From assembly GCF_946221515.1 (NCBI RefSeq), contig NZ_CAMJVK010000002.1:17860-81859 (forward strand): 64,000 nucleotides of DNA. Reading direction: 5' to 3'. Positions 24,295 through 33,450 of this stretch are shown here, one piece after another. A program made the position numbers and the translations under genes. Position 1 is the first letter of the stretch, and each line of letters starts with the position of its first letter. The notes under the pieces are model-generated. The model was not told where the DNA came from. It did no database searches and was given only the letters and a program-made list of their open reading frames with translations. Origin of the DNA: an uncultured Fenollaria sp. Its GTDB lineage: Bacteria > Bacillota > Clostridia > Tissierellales > Peptoniphilaceae.

Positions 24295-24740
24295 TGAACA
24301 TCAAAATTAAGTATTTTGAAGAGCTAAACACAACCGAACTATATGAAATACTTAAGCTTAGACAAGCTGTTTTCGTGGTAGAACAAAACTGTCCGTATCA
24401 CGATATAGACGAGTTTGATCCAGTATCAGTCCATCTTATGATGATAGAGGGTGACGAGCTTATCGGCTACGCTAGAATCAATGAGAAGGGCACTCGCTAC
24501 CCAGAAGTTTCTATCGGTCGCTTCCTTGTTAAAGAGGACGCAAGACAGAAAGGTTACGGCGATAAGCTATTCTCAAGAGCAATTGACTACATCACAGACG
24601 ATATGAAAGAGGACACAATCAAGATACAAGCGCAAACATATATGAAAGATTATTACGCTAAGAAAGGTTTTAAAGAGATATCCGAGCCTTATCTTGAAGA
24701 CGATATAGAGCATGTGGATATGCTTTACAAAAAAGATTAA
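24294..24740 (+). CDS. GNAT acetyltransferase, ElaA-like
   Basis: The protein shows the ElaA/GNAT pattern LRQAVFVVEQNCPYHDIDEFD, then the acetyl-CoA loop FLVKEDARQKGYGDKLF and a C-terminal YYAKKGFKEISEPY. At 148 residues it is one GNAT domain. The start ATG shares its first base with the antiporter stop, so it is coupled to that operon. The acceptor substrate of ElaA proteins is not established. Confidence 0.88.
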   Translation: MNIKIKYFEELNTTELYEILKLRQAVFVVEQNCPYHDIDEFDPVSVHLMMIEGDELIGYARINEKGTRYPEVSIGRFLVKEDARQKGYGDKLFSRAIDYITDDMKEDTIKIQAQTYMKDYYAKKGFKEISEPYLEDDIEHVDMLYKKD

Positions 24741-24741
24741 T

Positions 24742-25803
24742 ATGTATAAGAAAATATTTATCATGCTTATGGTCTTGTGCCTAGCCTTAACAGCTTGCGC
24801 AGGGACTGAAGATGCTGCTAAAAATGATAAAAAAGATTTAAGTATACTCTTACTGATCAATGGTACTCTTGGCGACAAAAGCTTCTTCGATAGCGCTGAA
24901 GCAGGCATGGAGCTAATCAAGGAAAAGTATCCAGAGATCACTACTAAGACCATAGAGATGGGTACCGACGAGACAAAGTACGCTGCAATACTCGAAGAGA
25001 ACGTAAGCTCAAAGGCCTACGACATCATCGTAGCGGGCACTTGGCAGCTTAAGGACAAGGTACAAAAGATATCCGAAGCTTACCCAGAACAAAAATTTAT
25101 ACTTTTTGACGACAACGCCAACGATGGCGAGAAAAAATATGAGAACATCTACTCGATTCTTTATAAGCAAAACGAAGGCGGCTTCTTAGCTGGAGCGCTT
25201 GCTAGCCTTGTAGAGAATGGCGAGGGCTATAGTTTTGCCAAAAAGACTAAAAAGATCGGTCTAATTGGCGGCATGGACAATAAGATAGTTAAGGACTTTT
25301 TACTTGGCTACGAAGATGGTGCAAAATACGTGGACGATGACGTAGAGGTCTTAATAAGCTACGTTGGCAACTTTACTGACGCGATTAAGGCGAAGGACCT
25401 AGCTAACATCTTATACAAGGAGAAGGACGTCGACATAATTTTTAACGTCGCATCCATAGCTGGCCTTGGCATCATCGACTCAGCAGCTGAGACAGAGCAC
25501 TACATCATAGGCGTTGACTCAGATCAAGCGGCTCTACTAGGCGAAGCAAAAGCAAAATACATTTTGACTTCAATACTAAAAAGAGTTGACAGATCCTTAC
25601 TTAGAGCGATTGATAAATACAAAGCTGGCGAAGAAATCTTCGGCACAACAGAAATTTTAGGCGTTAAAGATGACGCCATCGGCATAGCTGACAACGATTT
25701 CTACAAAAACACAGTCAGCGAAGCAGATAGAGCCAAGATAGACGAGATTATTGACGAGATAAAAGCTGATAAAATCACTATCAGAAGCGAATTCAATGAT
25801 TAA
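24742..25803 (+). CDS. BMP-family substrate-binding lipoprotein
   Basis: MYKKIFIMLMVLCLALTAC is a lipoprotein signal with lipobox LTAC (Cys19). The mature protein has the Bmp/Med fold: a start LSILLLINGTLGDKSFFDSAEAG, EENVSSKAYDIIVAGTW, GGFLAGALASLV and IFNVASIAGLGIIDSA. Proteins of this group (PnrA, BmpA) bind purine nucleosides or related compounds. I chose ATG 24742, one base after the acetyltransferase stop. It is followed by an ATPase and two permeases, completing an ABC importer. Substrate identity is inferred only from the family. Confidence 0.9.
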   Translation: MYKKIFIMLMVLCLALTACAGTEDAAKNDKKDLSILLLINGTLGDKSFFDSAEAGMELIKEKYPEITTKTIEMGTDETKYAAILEENVSSKAYDIIVAGTWQLKDKVQKISEAYPEQKFILFDDNANDGEKKYENIYSILYKQNEGGFLAGALASLVENGEGYSFAKKTKKIGLIGGMDNKIVKDFLLGYEDGAKYVDDDVEVLISYVGNFTDAIKAKDLANILYKEKDVDIIFNVASIAGLGIIDSAAETEHYIIGVDSDQAALLGEAKAKYILTSILKRVDRSLLRAIDKYKAGEEIFGTTEILGVKDDAIGIADNDFYKNTVSEADRAKIDEIIDEIKADKITIRSEFND

Positions 25804-26866
25804 GATAAATAATTTAAGCTTTGCTTATGGCGAGAATATCATCTTCGATAATTTTAGCTTAGAGATAAACGATAGACTTGCCTTTCTTATGGGGAAGAAT
25901 GGCGCAGGCAAAACGACTCTTCTAAAACTCATTCACGGAGACTTAAAAGATTATACTGGAGAGATAGTCTCGGACGAGGCCTATATGCTTAGTCAGAGCT
26001 TTATGCTCTTTGATGAGCTAAGCGCTATTGAAAATATCAGCTCTGCCATAAATGTGAGCAAAAAAGAAGCAGAGAGCCTTGTAAAAACATCGCCCTTCTA
26101 CATTGGTGGCCTTGAAAGAAAAGTTAAGGACATGACGACTATTGAGAGGCAGACAGTTGAGCTCATCGCAATGAGCCTAAGCGATAAAAAGCTGATACTA
26201 CTTGACGAGGTGAGTGCCGCACTTGATGCGAGGACCACAGATAAGCTTAAGGCCTACATCAAGGGCTCGGAGAAGAGCTTTCTTATGGTATCGCACGACG
26301 AGGACTTCATCCAAAGTTTCGATGCGAAGGAGATTTTACTCGATAAGCAAAAAACAGAGGCCGAGCAAAAAATTGATCCTAGGCAAAATGCACATAACAC
26401 AAAAATTATTGGCATCTATCTAAAAGATGAGGCAAAACTCGAGATGCTTATCAATGGCTTCACGCGCTTCGCATACGTGCCAAAAGACGTGCGCAGCGCC
26501 TTGCTTATGGACGAAGAGGCGTACAAAAACATCTTTATATATGATATTTTAAAGAATAAAAAACGCGATTTTACTAAAGACGCCGAGGACTTTATTGCAA
26601 AATACAAATTAAAGTTCAAGGCGCATGACATCACGAAGACACTCTCTGGAGGCAACTTGCAAAAGCTAGTCTTTTTCAGAGAGCTAGAGCGTGATGAAGA
26701 CCTATACATTTTATATAATTACAAAAAGGGCATGGACTTCGAAGCAAAGGCCCTTGCTCAAGAGTCGATACTTAAGAGGCGAGATGAAGGCAAGGCCATA
26801 TACATTGTTTCGGACGATTACGAAGATTTAAAGGAGGATATAGTAGATGAAATCAAAGTCATTTAA
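25796..26866 (+). CDS. Short tandem ABC ATPase of the BMP-type importer, second domain degenerate
   Basis: Importers of this class normally use a 500-residue ATPase with two complete nucleotide-binding domains. This one has 356 residues. The first domain keeps Walker A GKNGAGKTT (33-41) and Walker B LILLDEVSAALD, but its signature is lost (MTTIERQTVEL). The second domain has no Walker A and no Walker B Asp-Glu (LYILYNYKKGMD), yet keeps the signature LSGGN (283-287). Together the halves could form a single composite ATP site. The reading frame is intact and it overlaps both neighbours, so it is not an obvious pseudogene. Confidence 0.82.
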   Translation: MIKINNLSFAYGENIIFDNFSLEINDRLAFLMGKNGAGKTTLLKLIHGDLKDYTGEIVSDEAYMLSQSFMLFDELSAIENISSAINVSKKEAESLVKTSPFYIGGLERKVKDMTTIERQTVELIAMSLSDKKLILLDEVSAALDARTTDKLKAYIKGSEKSFLMVSHDEDFIQSFDAKEILLDKQKTEAEQKIDPRQNAHNTKIIGIYLKDEAKLEMLINGFTRFAYVPKDVRSALLMDEEAYKNIFIYDILKNKKRDFTKDAEDFIAKYKLKFKAHDITKTLSGGNLQKLVFFRELERDEDLYILYNYKKGMDFEAKALAQESILKRRDEGKAIYIVSDDYEDLKEDIVDEIKVI

Positions 26867-27812
26867 GAGATATTTCATTTTGCTATATCCTTTTTTGATG
26901 CTTATAACGCTTATCTTAGTCGCTTTGATCTCAAATATCAGTCTTAACGATATGCTCATGGCGGCCGCAAAACCATTCGCCTCGCCATTCTATAGACTGA
27001 GCTTCATCAAAGAATTTCTTATAGTCGGACTTTTGTCAGTGGCGATGAATCTTTCCTTGTCAATGGGTGAGATGAATTTTTCACTTGAAGGCATCTTTCA
27101 TATGGCGGTCTTCTTATCGGCGCTAGTAGCCATTTACTTTGCAAATTTCTTTCTAATTATAGTTTTAGTGCCCATAGTTTTATACTTACTTTGGCAAGTA
27201 CCGAAAAAAGTATCAAGGGGCGATGGAAGTAAGCTCATCATCTCCTCTTTGATCTTTAACTACCTTATTTTAGGCGCGATAAATTATCTTGTATATACAT
27301 TTTTCTCAGATGAAAATATTTCTTCAGCCGTTACAAAAGACTTTGCTTTTGCTCTTGATATGAAGCTTGGCATTGCCATAGCCGTAGTGAGCCTCATTGC
27401 TTTTATAATATTTGCAGTGAAGACTTCGCTAGTAACTAAGCTAAAGATAATAAAGGATGCGCCAAGCATATTGATATCGACCGGAACTGAGATAAAAAAA
27501 GAAAAGAGGGCGATAGACCTTTGTCTTGTGCTTTTAACATCTTTGGCCGCATTTCTATATCTTTTCTTAAACTACAATCGCTTTTCACTTCAAAGCTTCA
27601 CGGGATATGGCTTTGACGCGATAACTGTAACGCTTCTAGCACGTGGCGACTTTAAAAAACTTGCCTACCCAGCCATATTAATTACATACATAAGACTTTT
27701 AAGCCTTGTCATGCAGACCGAATTTTCTTTCGTTTCCTCTGTGATGTACCTAATGCAAGGCGTTCTCATCTTTATATCGATATTGGAGGCGCGCGATGAC
27801 AGAAATTCTTAG
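26847..27812 (+). CDS. ABC importer permease 1 (BMP-type system)
   Basis: This 321-residue integral membrane protein has eight or more hydrophobic segments. LIVGLLSVAMNLSLSMGEMNFSLEGIFHMAVFLSAL matches the conserved region of BPD_transp_2 permeases that accompany BMP lipoproteins. It starts within the last 20 bases of the ATPase gene and ends inside the second permease gene. With that permease it forms the membrane channel for the nucleoside-like substrate. Confidence 0.85.
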   Translation: MKSKSFKRYFILLYPFLMLITLILVALISNISLNDMLMAAAKPFASPFYRLSFIKEFLIVGLLSVAMNLSLSMGEMNFSLEGIFHMAVFLSALVAIYFANFFLIIVLVPIVLYLLWQVPKKVSRGDGSKLIISSLIFNYLILGAINYLVYTFFSDENISSAVTKDFAFALDMKLGIAIAVVSLIAFIIFAVKTSLVTKLKIIKDAPSILISTGTEIKKEKRAIDLCLVLLTSLAAFLYLFLNYNRFSLQSFTGYGFDAITVTLLARGDFKKLAYPAILITYIRLLSLVMQTEFSFVSSVMYLMQGVLIFISILEARDDRNS

Positions 27813-28662
27813 AGCATTTATACGCATATTTCTTTTGTGCCTAGCCATCAACTCGATGAGGATGCTCGGTCTCTGTCTCTTACACGCAGACGGCCTTGTC
27901 AATATCTCGGCGATAACGGCACTTGTGGTCTATAGCGAAACGCATTCCTTTACTATGAGCATTTTGGCTGCGACAACCGTAACACTTCTTGTAAATACAT
28001 TATTTGTTTACTTAACGAAGCGAAGAGGCACATCAGACATTGTTTATGGCATAGCGATGAACCTTATTCTGCGCGGTCTATCGGGACTAATCCTTTATCT
28101 ATATGCGGATGACCTCGCCATGTCGACTTCGGTCAATGTTAATTTTGATGTGAAAGTCTTTGGTGTAGACATATTTATAGTTTTGTCTCTAGTACTAAGC
28201 CTTTTCTATTATATATATCTATATAAGACGAGGGCGGGGCTTGAGCTAAGAGCCGTGGGTCTTGATGAAGAAATAGCCAGCTTTAGAAAATTAAATATAG
28301 CTAGGGCGCGTCGCGATGCGATTCTTTTTGCATCCATTTTTGCGTCACTCGTTGGAAGCTTCTTATCGCTATCGTATTTTTCATACTTCACGGAGAATAT
28401 CTCGCAAAATGTAGGCTACGTATGCTTGGCGCTTGAAGGCTTCTCAGCCATAAGCCCAGCTCTAACGCCAATAGCAAGCCTTGTATACGCTGTCTTTACT
28501 TATCTTGCAGGCTCCTTTCAAAGTGTGGCGGCTATTAACTACAAGCTCTTGGACTTGATTCCATATCTTGTAATTCTCATTTTGCTATACTTTTTGAAGG
28601 ACGATAAAAAATTGCGCGGCAAGGGCTTTTATGATATAATTAAAAAAGAGGTGAAGAAATGA
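27796..28662 (+). CDS. ABC importer permease 2 (BMP-type system)
   Basis: This 288-residue permease has the same fold as the upstream gene product. The block YIYLYKTRAGLELRAVGLDEEIASFRKLNIARARRDAILFASIFASLVGSFL is the cytoplasmic coupling region typical of this permease family (compare TRFGLRLRAVGENPxAA). It overlaps permease 1 by 17 bases and the glucosaminidase gene by four bases. Confidence 0.87.
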   Translation: MTEILRAFIRIFLLCLAINSMRMLGLCLLHADGLVNISAITALVVYSETHSFTMSILAATTVTLLVNTLFVYLTKRRGTSDIVYGIAMNLILRGLSGLILYLYADDLAMSTSVNVNFDVKVFGVDIFIVLSLVLSLFYYIYLYKTRAGLELRAVGLDEEIASFRKLNIARARRDAILFASIFASLVGSFLSLSYFSYFTENISQNVGYVCLALEGFSAISPALTPIASLVYAVFTYLAGSFQSVAAINYKLLDLIPYLVILILLYFLKDDKKLRGKGFYDIIKKEVKK

Positions 28663-30716
28663 AAAAGCTAATTAGAAATTTATTTATACTATCGATACTG
28701 CTTCTAGGCCTTATGAATACAGGCACTAAGGCGGCATCACTTAACTTAATTATAGACGGAAACAACGTGACAAAGAGCGCGAGCCCCATTGTCAAAAACA
28801 GAAGGACCTTGGTTCCACTTCGTTTCATCGGGGAAGCTTTAGGAAAGGAAGTTCTTTGGAACAACGATGAAAAGAGCGTTACAGTTAGTGATGATAGTGC
28901 TAGCTTCAAGCTATATATCGACTCAAAGATTATTGACAATAGTGACGGAACGCTTAAGTTTACTGATGTTGCTCCTTGCATTGTTAATCGCAAAACATAT
29001 CTACCGCTTAGAGCCATAGCTGAGCTTATGAATATAGGCGTCGGCTACGATAAAGCAAGCTCAACGGTTACTATTGATTCATCTACTTATAATCCGGTCG
29101 AAGAGAGCACTACAATCGTTGGTCTTATGCCAAATCAAACTATAAATACTAAGATGAATTTTACTTTCGTAACAAATAAAAATTTTGCAAAGGCAAAGCT
29201 ATTGTTATTAAACGACAAAAACGAAGGCTATATACAAGACGTGAAGACAAGTACAGCCGAAGCGCTTGAGTTTTTACCGAGCCTTAAAGACGAAGGAAAT
29301 AAAAAATTAGTATTAGCCTTATACGATGCGAATGGCAATGTAATTGACGCGACAGGCGCCAAGATCAATTTAAGCGTGCTTCCAAGAGTAACTTACTCAG
29401 GCGTTGAGAACGGCGGCTTTGTGCAAGACGAGCTAAAGATTACGCCAGACATAAACTTTATCGCATCAAAGATGAAGGCGATTATAACTAATTTAACTAC
29501 AGGCAAGACTGAAACAAAGGACAATCTTGATCCAGAAGGAGAATTTTTATTCAAGCCAAGCTATTTAGATGTGGGCAGCTACTCCATCATGCTATCGGCT
29601 TTTGACGAGCTAGGAAGAGAGCACTTTGGCGAGACAAAGACCTTCACCATAAGCATAAATCCGTATCTCAATATAACAGGCGTACCGAAGGACGGAGTCA
29701 TCTCAGGTCAAGTAACGCTTAACGCGCAAAGAAACTTCGATGTAATGAGAACTGATTACGTTTTAAGAGATCCAGTGACTGGCATTGAAACAGTTATCGA
29801 GTCAAAATCATACGGCGCATGCAAGTTCTTCCCGAACATTAACGATGCGGGTCAAAAGGAAGTCTTCGTCAGATGCATAGACGCGAGCGGAAAGACTATG
29901 GAGAGCGAACACAAACTTGTTTTGATCAAGGGCGACTCGAAGCTTATACTTGAAGGCGTTGCTCCTGGGGGCATCGTTCATAAGTATGTGGATTTGAACG
30001 CCGTGTCAAACGTTGGAGTCAACAGTGTAAACTATTACATCAAAAATCTTAGAACAGGAAAGACTAAGACCATAGCTGAGAACGTACCTTATGGCCAAAA
30101 GTTTAGATACAACGTCACTAAAGACGATGAAGGCGAGAATGAAATTAGCGTTACAGGCAATCAAATCGACGCCTTTATCAAGGGCGAGAGCATTAAGTTT
30201 AGGATATACACTGGAAAGATATATACAAAGCAGCCGCTAATGGCAAAGGATAAATTCCTTGACTACACAAAGAAAATAGCTAGACGCGAATTTTTAAGAA
30301 CAGATTTAAGCGGCGCCATCACTACAGCACAAGCGATACTTGAATCAGGCTGGGGCCAATCAGTGCCAGTCGATAAGTACACGGGAAAGTTCTCTAATAA
30401 CCTATTTGGTATCAAGGGCAGCGCTTCCAATGGCACCGTAACCATAACTACAACAGAAGTTTATAATAATGTTAGATACACAGTTGATGACAAGTTCAGA
30501 GCATATAAATCGGCCGACGAATCATTTAGAGATCACACTGAATTATTCTTCGCAAAGAAATGGTATACGCCATTTAGAAAAGTTATGTTCAACGACCAAA
30601 GAGGTGTCTACGCAATCAAGAGATGCGGTTATGCGACAGACCCTAGCTATCCAGCGAAATTAAAGCAAATCATCGACAAATACAATCTAAAAGAGCTAGA
30701 CAAAGTTAATTTATAA
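28659..30716 (+). CDS. Secreted glucosaminidase with copper-amine-oxidase-like N-terminal domains
   Basis: A signal peptide (residues 1-25, ending TKAAS) is followed by a copper-amine-oxidase N-like domain (IIDGNNVTKSASPIVKNRRTLVPLRFIGEALGKEV, to about residue 145). Three or more beta-sandwich repeats of about 95 residues then reach residue 510. The last 150 residues are a GH73-type N-acetylglucosaminidase: AQAILESGWGQS carries the catalytic Glu, and NLFGIKGSA and YKSADESFRDHTELF are family blocks. It should cut peptidoglycan outside the cell. The ATG overlaps the permease stop by four bases, which is unusual for a wall hydrolase. A terminator follows. Confidence 0.9.
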   Translation: MKKLIRNLFILSILLLGLMNTGTKAASLNLIIDGNNVTKSASPIVKNRRTLVPLRFIGEALGKEVLWNNDEKSVTVSDDSASFKLYIDSKIIDNSDGTLKFTDVAPCIVNRKTYLPLRAIAELMNIGVGYDKASSTVTIDSSTYNPVEESTTIVGLMPNQTINTKMNFTFVTNKNFAKAKLLLLNDKNEGYIQDVKTSTAEALEFLPSLKDEGNKKLVLALYDANGNVIDATGAKINLSVLPRVTYSGVENGGFVQDELKITPDINFIASKMKAIITNLTTGKTETKDNLDPEGEFLFKPSYLDVGSYSIMLSAFDELGREHFGETKTFTISINPYLNITGVPKDGVISGQVTLNAQRNFDVMRTDYVLRDPVTGIETVIESKSYGACKFFPNINDAGQKEVFVRCIDASGKTMESEHKLVLIKGDSKLILEGVAPGGIVHKYVDLNAVSNVGVNSVNYYIKNLRTGKTKTIAENVPYGQKFRYNVTKDDEGENEISVTGNQIDAFIKGESIKFRIYTGKIYTKQPLMAKDKFLDYTKKIARREFLRTDLSGAITTAQAILESGWGQSVPVDKYTGKFSNNLFGIKGSASNGTVTITTTEVYNNVRYTVDDKFRAYKSADESFRDHTELFFAKKWYTPFRKVMFNDQRGVYAIKRCGYATDPSYPAKLKQIIDKYNLKELDKVNL

Positions 30717-30722
30717 GATATC

Positions 30723-30748
30723 GAGCAGGGCACTTGCCTTGCTCTTTT
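30723..30748 (+). terminator. Rho-independent terminator after the glucosaminidase
   Basis: GAGCAGGGC (30723-30731) pairs with GCCTTGCTC (30736-30744), one wobble pair, followed by TTTT. Confidence 0.8.
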
Positions 30749-30833
30749 ATCTTAGGCAAAATATAAAAAAAATAATAAATTTTAGCATAGTAATGATTTA
30801 GACTGGGTATATTATAAAAAAGGAGGTATATTT

Positions 30834-31505
30834 ATGAATTACTTAGTTTTAATCGGCGTACTGCTAATAGTTGTCGGCTTTGCACTAAAGCTTGACGTTG
30901 TAGCAGTCGTTTTGATATCTGGCCTAGTAACTGGCTTGGTATCAGGTATGTCATTAGTAGAAGTATTAGACTTAATTGGAAAGGGCTTTGTAACAAACAG
31001 ATACATGTCACTTTTCTTCCTAAGTCTACCACTAATCGCTATCATGGAAAGGTACGGTCTTAAGGACAGAGCGGCTGAAGCCATCAAGAAGATCAAATCA
31101 GCAAGCGCAGGTGGCGTTGTTGGTTTATACATCTTAATTAGATGGGTAGCAGCTATATTCTCTTTAAGACTTGGTGGACACGTTCAATTCGTTAGACCAC
31201 TTATACTACCTATGGCTGAAGGTGCTGCAGCAAAAACTGTTGACCTATCAGAAAAGAAATTAGAAGAGCTTAAGGGACTTGCAGGTGCTGCAGAAAACTA
31301 CGGAAACTTCTTCGGACAAAACATCTTCCCAGTTGCGAGCGGAGTTTTATTAATTCAAGGTACACTAGCAGGAGCTGGTTATGAAGTTACTAACGCAGAA
31401 ATCGCTCAAGGCTCAATACTAGCCGGCGTTGCTATGGTGATTTTATCACTAGTACAATGCTACCTATTTGAAAAAAGTTTAAGAAAGGAGCTTAAGAATG
31501 TTTAA
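30834..31505 (+). CDS. DUF969-family membrane protein (putative 5-oxoproline transporter subunit)
   Basis: This 223-residue membrane protein has five to six hydrophobic segments. FALKLDVVAVVLISGLVTGLVSGMS, FLSLPLIAIMERYGLKDRAAE and SLRLGGHVQFVRPLI are typical of DUF969 proteins. AAAGGAGG precedes the ATG. In many Firmicutes DUF969, DUF979 and pcp form a three-gene unit as here; the two membrane proteins are thought to import 5-oxoproline or pyroglutamyl peptides. That role rests on the gene neighbourhood. Confidence 0.88.
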   Translation: MNYLVLIGVLLIVVGFALKLDVVAVVLISGLVTGLVSGMSLVEVLDLIGKGFVTNRYMSLFFLSLPLIAIMERYGLKDRAAEAIKKIKSASAGGVVGLYILIRWVAAIFSLRLGGHVQFVRPLILPMAEGAAAKTVDLSEKKLEELKGLAGAAENYGNFFGQNIFPVASGVLLIQGTLAGAGYEVTNAEIAQGSILAGVAMVILSLVQCYLFEKSLRKELKNV

Positions 31506-32496
31506 ATTTATTTATGCTAATTCAGCTATGGTTGACGAAGTCATCTACATTCTATGTGGTATCGTCTGCATTATGACTGGAATTAGAGGCTTAAAGAATA
31601 AAAAAGCTCCTATCGGTACATTTCTTTTCTGGACACTTTTAGGTATACTTTTTGGAGCAGGTAAGTTTATTATCGACAGTTTTGAACATGGCGGAGCCAT
31701 CATAGGCGGCTGCTTGATGCTACTAGGAGCACTAACACTTACAAATCAAGTACAAATAGGCGAGTTCAATTCTCAATCAGAAGAACAAAAAATTGCTTAT
31801 GGCAAAAAGGTTGGCAACAAGATATTCATACCAGCTCTTGCAATAGGTGTCATCGCCATGATCATGGCGCAATTCAAGAGCTTTAAAGTGGCTGTTGATG
31901 TAAAAGATGGTGCAGATGTATTCTTTGGATTTACATCAGCTCAAACACTTGGTATATCATCGGTACTTGCCATCATCATCGCTTTAATCATAACAAAGGC
32001 GAAATACTCTGAAACAAAGGAAGATACAGCTAAGATGCTTATGCAAATAGGCAGCTCATCACTACTTCCTCAACTACTTGGAGCACTAGGAACAGTATTC
32101 GCAGCGGCAGGCGTTGGCGAAATCATTGGTTCAGGCGTTTCAGCTGTAGTTCCACCTGAAGCAAAAGTTTTAGGCGTAATCGCTTATTGCGTTGGTATGG
32201 TAGTCTTTACCATGATTATGGGTAATGCCTTCGCAGCATTTACAGTTATTACACTTGGCGTTGGTGTTCCATTCGTTATTGCCAATGGCGGTAACCCTGC
32301 CATCATAGGCGCGCTTGGTATGACTTGCGGCTACTGCGGTACGCTACTAACACCTATGGCTGCTAACTTCAACATAGTTCCAGGAGCTATACTTGAAACA
32401 AAAGATAAATACACTATAATCAAGGCACAAGCACCAGTTGCTATACCTTTAATAGTAGTACACATTATATTAATGTTATTGATTGGATTTAGATAG
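31498..32496 (+). CDS. DUF979-family membrane protein, partner of DUF969
   Basis: This 332-residue protein has about ten membrane segments and the DUF979 opening VDEVIYILCGIVCIMTGIRGLK. The GNAFAAFTVITLGVGVPFVI and GMTCGYCGTLLTPMAANFNIVPGAIL blocks near the C-terminus are conserved in the family and contain a CGYCG motif. It overlaps the DUF969 gene by eight bases, implying a two-protein complex. The pcp gene follows after 33 bases. Confidence 0.9.
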   Translation: MFKFIYANSAMVDEVIYILCGIVCIMTGIRGLKNKKAPIGTFLFWTLLGILFGAGKFIIDSFEHGGAIIGGCLMLLGALTLTNQVQIGEFNSQSEEQKIAYGKKVGNKIFIPALAIGVIAMIMAQFKSFKVAVDVKDGADVFFGFTSAQTLGISSVLAIIIALIITKAKYSETKEDTAKMLMQIGSSSLLPQLLGALGTVFAAAGVGEIIGSGVSAVVPPEAKVLGVIAYCVGMVVFTMIMGNAFAAFTVITLGVGVPFVIANGGNPAIIGALGMTCGYCGTLLTPMAANFNIVPGAILETKDKYTIIKAQAPVAIPLIVVHIILMLLIGFR

Positions 32497-32529
32497 AATT
32501 AGAAGAAATTTTTGAAAGGAGACGATATT

Positions 32530-33171
32530 TTGAAAATATTAGTAACAGGCTTTGACCCCTTTGGCGGAGAAAAGATAAATCCAGCGATAGAATCAGTAAA
32601 GAAACTTCCTGATACAATTGCCGGAGCTGAAATAATTAAGCTAGAGATACCTACTGTAATCGGTAAATCTGTAGACAAAATCAAAGCAAAGATAGAAGAA
32701 GTGCATCCAGACGTAGTTTTATCCATCGGTCAAGCAGGCGGCAGGCCAGACATCACTGTTGAAAGAGTTGGCATCAACTGCGACGACTGCAGAATCAAGG
32801 ACAACGAAGGCAATCAACCTATAGATGAAAAGGTAGCTGAAGATGGCCCAGCAGCATATTTCTCGACGCTACCAATCAAGGCCATGGTAAAAAATATACA
32901 AGATGGCGGCGTGCCAGCAAGCGTATCAAACACAGCGGGCACTTTCATCTGTAATCACGTTCTTTATGGAGTAGCACACATACAAGCTACTAAGCATCCT
33001 GAGATGAGAACAGGTTTTATACACATTCCGTTCTTACCAGAGCAAGTACTTGACAAGAAGAACATGCCATCGATGGCGCTTGAGACTATAGTTAAGGGAC
33101 TTACTTTGGCAATAGAAGCGATTGTAAATAATGATAGTGATATTAAAGTCACAGGTGGAGCCACTCATTAA
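32530..33171 (+). CDS. pcp: Pyrrolidone-carboxylate peptidase (pyroglutamyl peptidase I)
   Basis: Pcp removes N-terminal pyroglutamate from peptides. The family N-terminus [17 protein letters not shown] is present and the catalytic triad is Glu78 (VERVG), Cys141 ([10 protein letters not shown]) and His165 (GFIHIPFLP). I chose TTG 32530 because GAAAGGAG sits 13 bases upstream; an upstream in-frame TTG at 32512 would begin before that ribosome site. The resulting 213 residues match the known enzymes. Its place behind DUF969-DUF979 links peptide cleavage to membrane transport of the product or substrate. Confidence 0.95.
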   Translation: MKILVTGFDPFGGEKINPAIESVKKLPDTIAGAEIIKLEIPTVIGKSVDKIKAKIEEVHPDVVLSIGQAGGRPDITVERVGINCDDCRIKDNEGNQPIDEKVAEDGPAAYFSTLPIKAMVKNIQDGGVPASVSNTAGTFICNHVLYGVAHIQATKHPEMRTGFIHIPFLPEQVLDKKNMPSMALETIVKGLTLAIEAIVNNDSDIKVTGGATH

Positions 33172-33176
33172 TTCTT

Positions 33177-33286
33177 AAAAAAATCGCGCCTGAAGCTTGT
33201 AACGAATGAAGACATATCCTCGATGTACTCGCTTGTACTACTCCGGTATGTCTCATTCTAAACTTCGCTTCATTCATCGATTTTTT
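33177..33286. repeat. Complex intergenic inverted-repeat element
   Basis: Nested arms: AAATCG near 33181 with CGATTTTTT at 33278-33286 outside, and GAATGAAGACATA (33204-33216) with TATGTCTCATTC (33247-33258) inside. The inner loop has GTAC repeats. The element would fold into a large multi-branched hairpin in RNA. It resembles REP-like intergenic repeats; only one copy is in the window. Confidence 0.55.
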
Positions 33287-33342
33287 CTACAGAATTAAAA
33301 AAAATATATTTAAATGCATATAATGTTTATCAAACATAAAGA

Positions 33343-33370
33343 GACTAGAATTAATTTTCTAGTCTTTTTT
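33343..33370 (+). terminator. Rho-independent terminator before the tetR gene
   Basis: Perfect arms GACTAGAA and TTCTAGTC with a six-base loop, followed by six T. Confidence 0.9.
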
Positions 33371-33390
33371 ATTATATCTACACAAAGCTA

Positions 33391-33419
33391 TTGACAAAGC
33401 AAATTACTAATGCTATAAT
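33391..33419 (+). promoter_or_regulatory. Promoter of the tetR gene
   Basis: TTGACA (33391-33396), 17 bases, TATAAT (33414-33419), directly upstream of an operator palindrome. Confidence 0.9.
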
Positions 33420-33424
33420 AATAT

Positions 33425-33437
33425 TGAACATAGTTCA
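33425..33437. promoter_or_regulatory. Operator 1, TGAACATAGTTCA
   Basis: The palindrome TGAAC-ATA-GTTCA lies just after the -10 box of the tetR promoter. A near copy stands before the gene at 34076, so the TetR protein very likely represses both. Confidence 0.78.
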
Positions 33438-33450
33438 GTTAGGAGGACGT

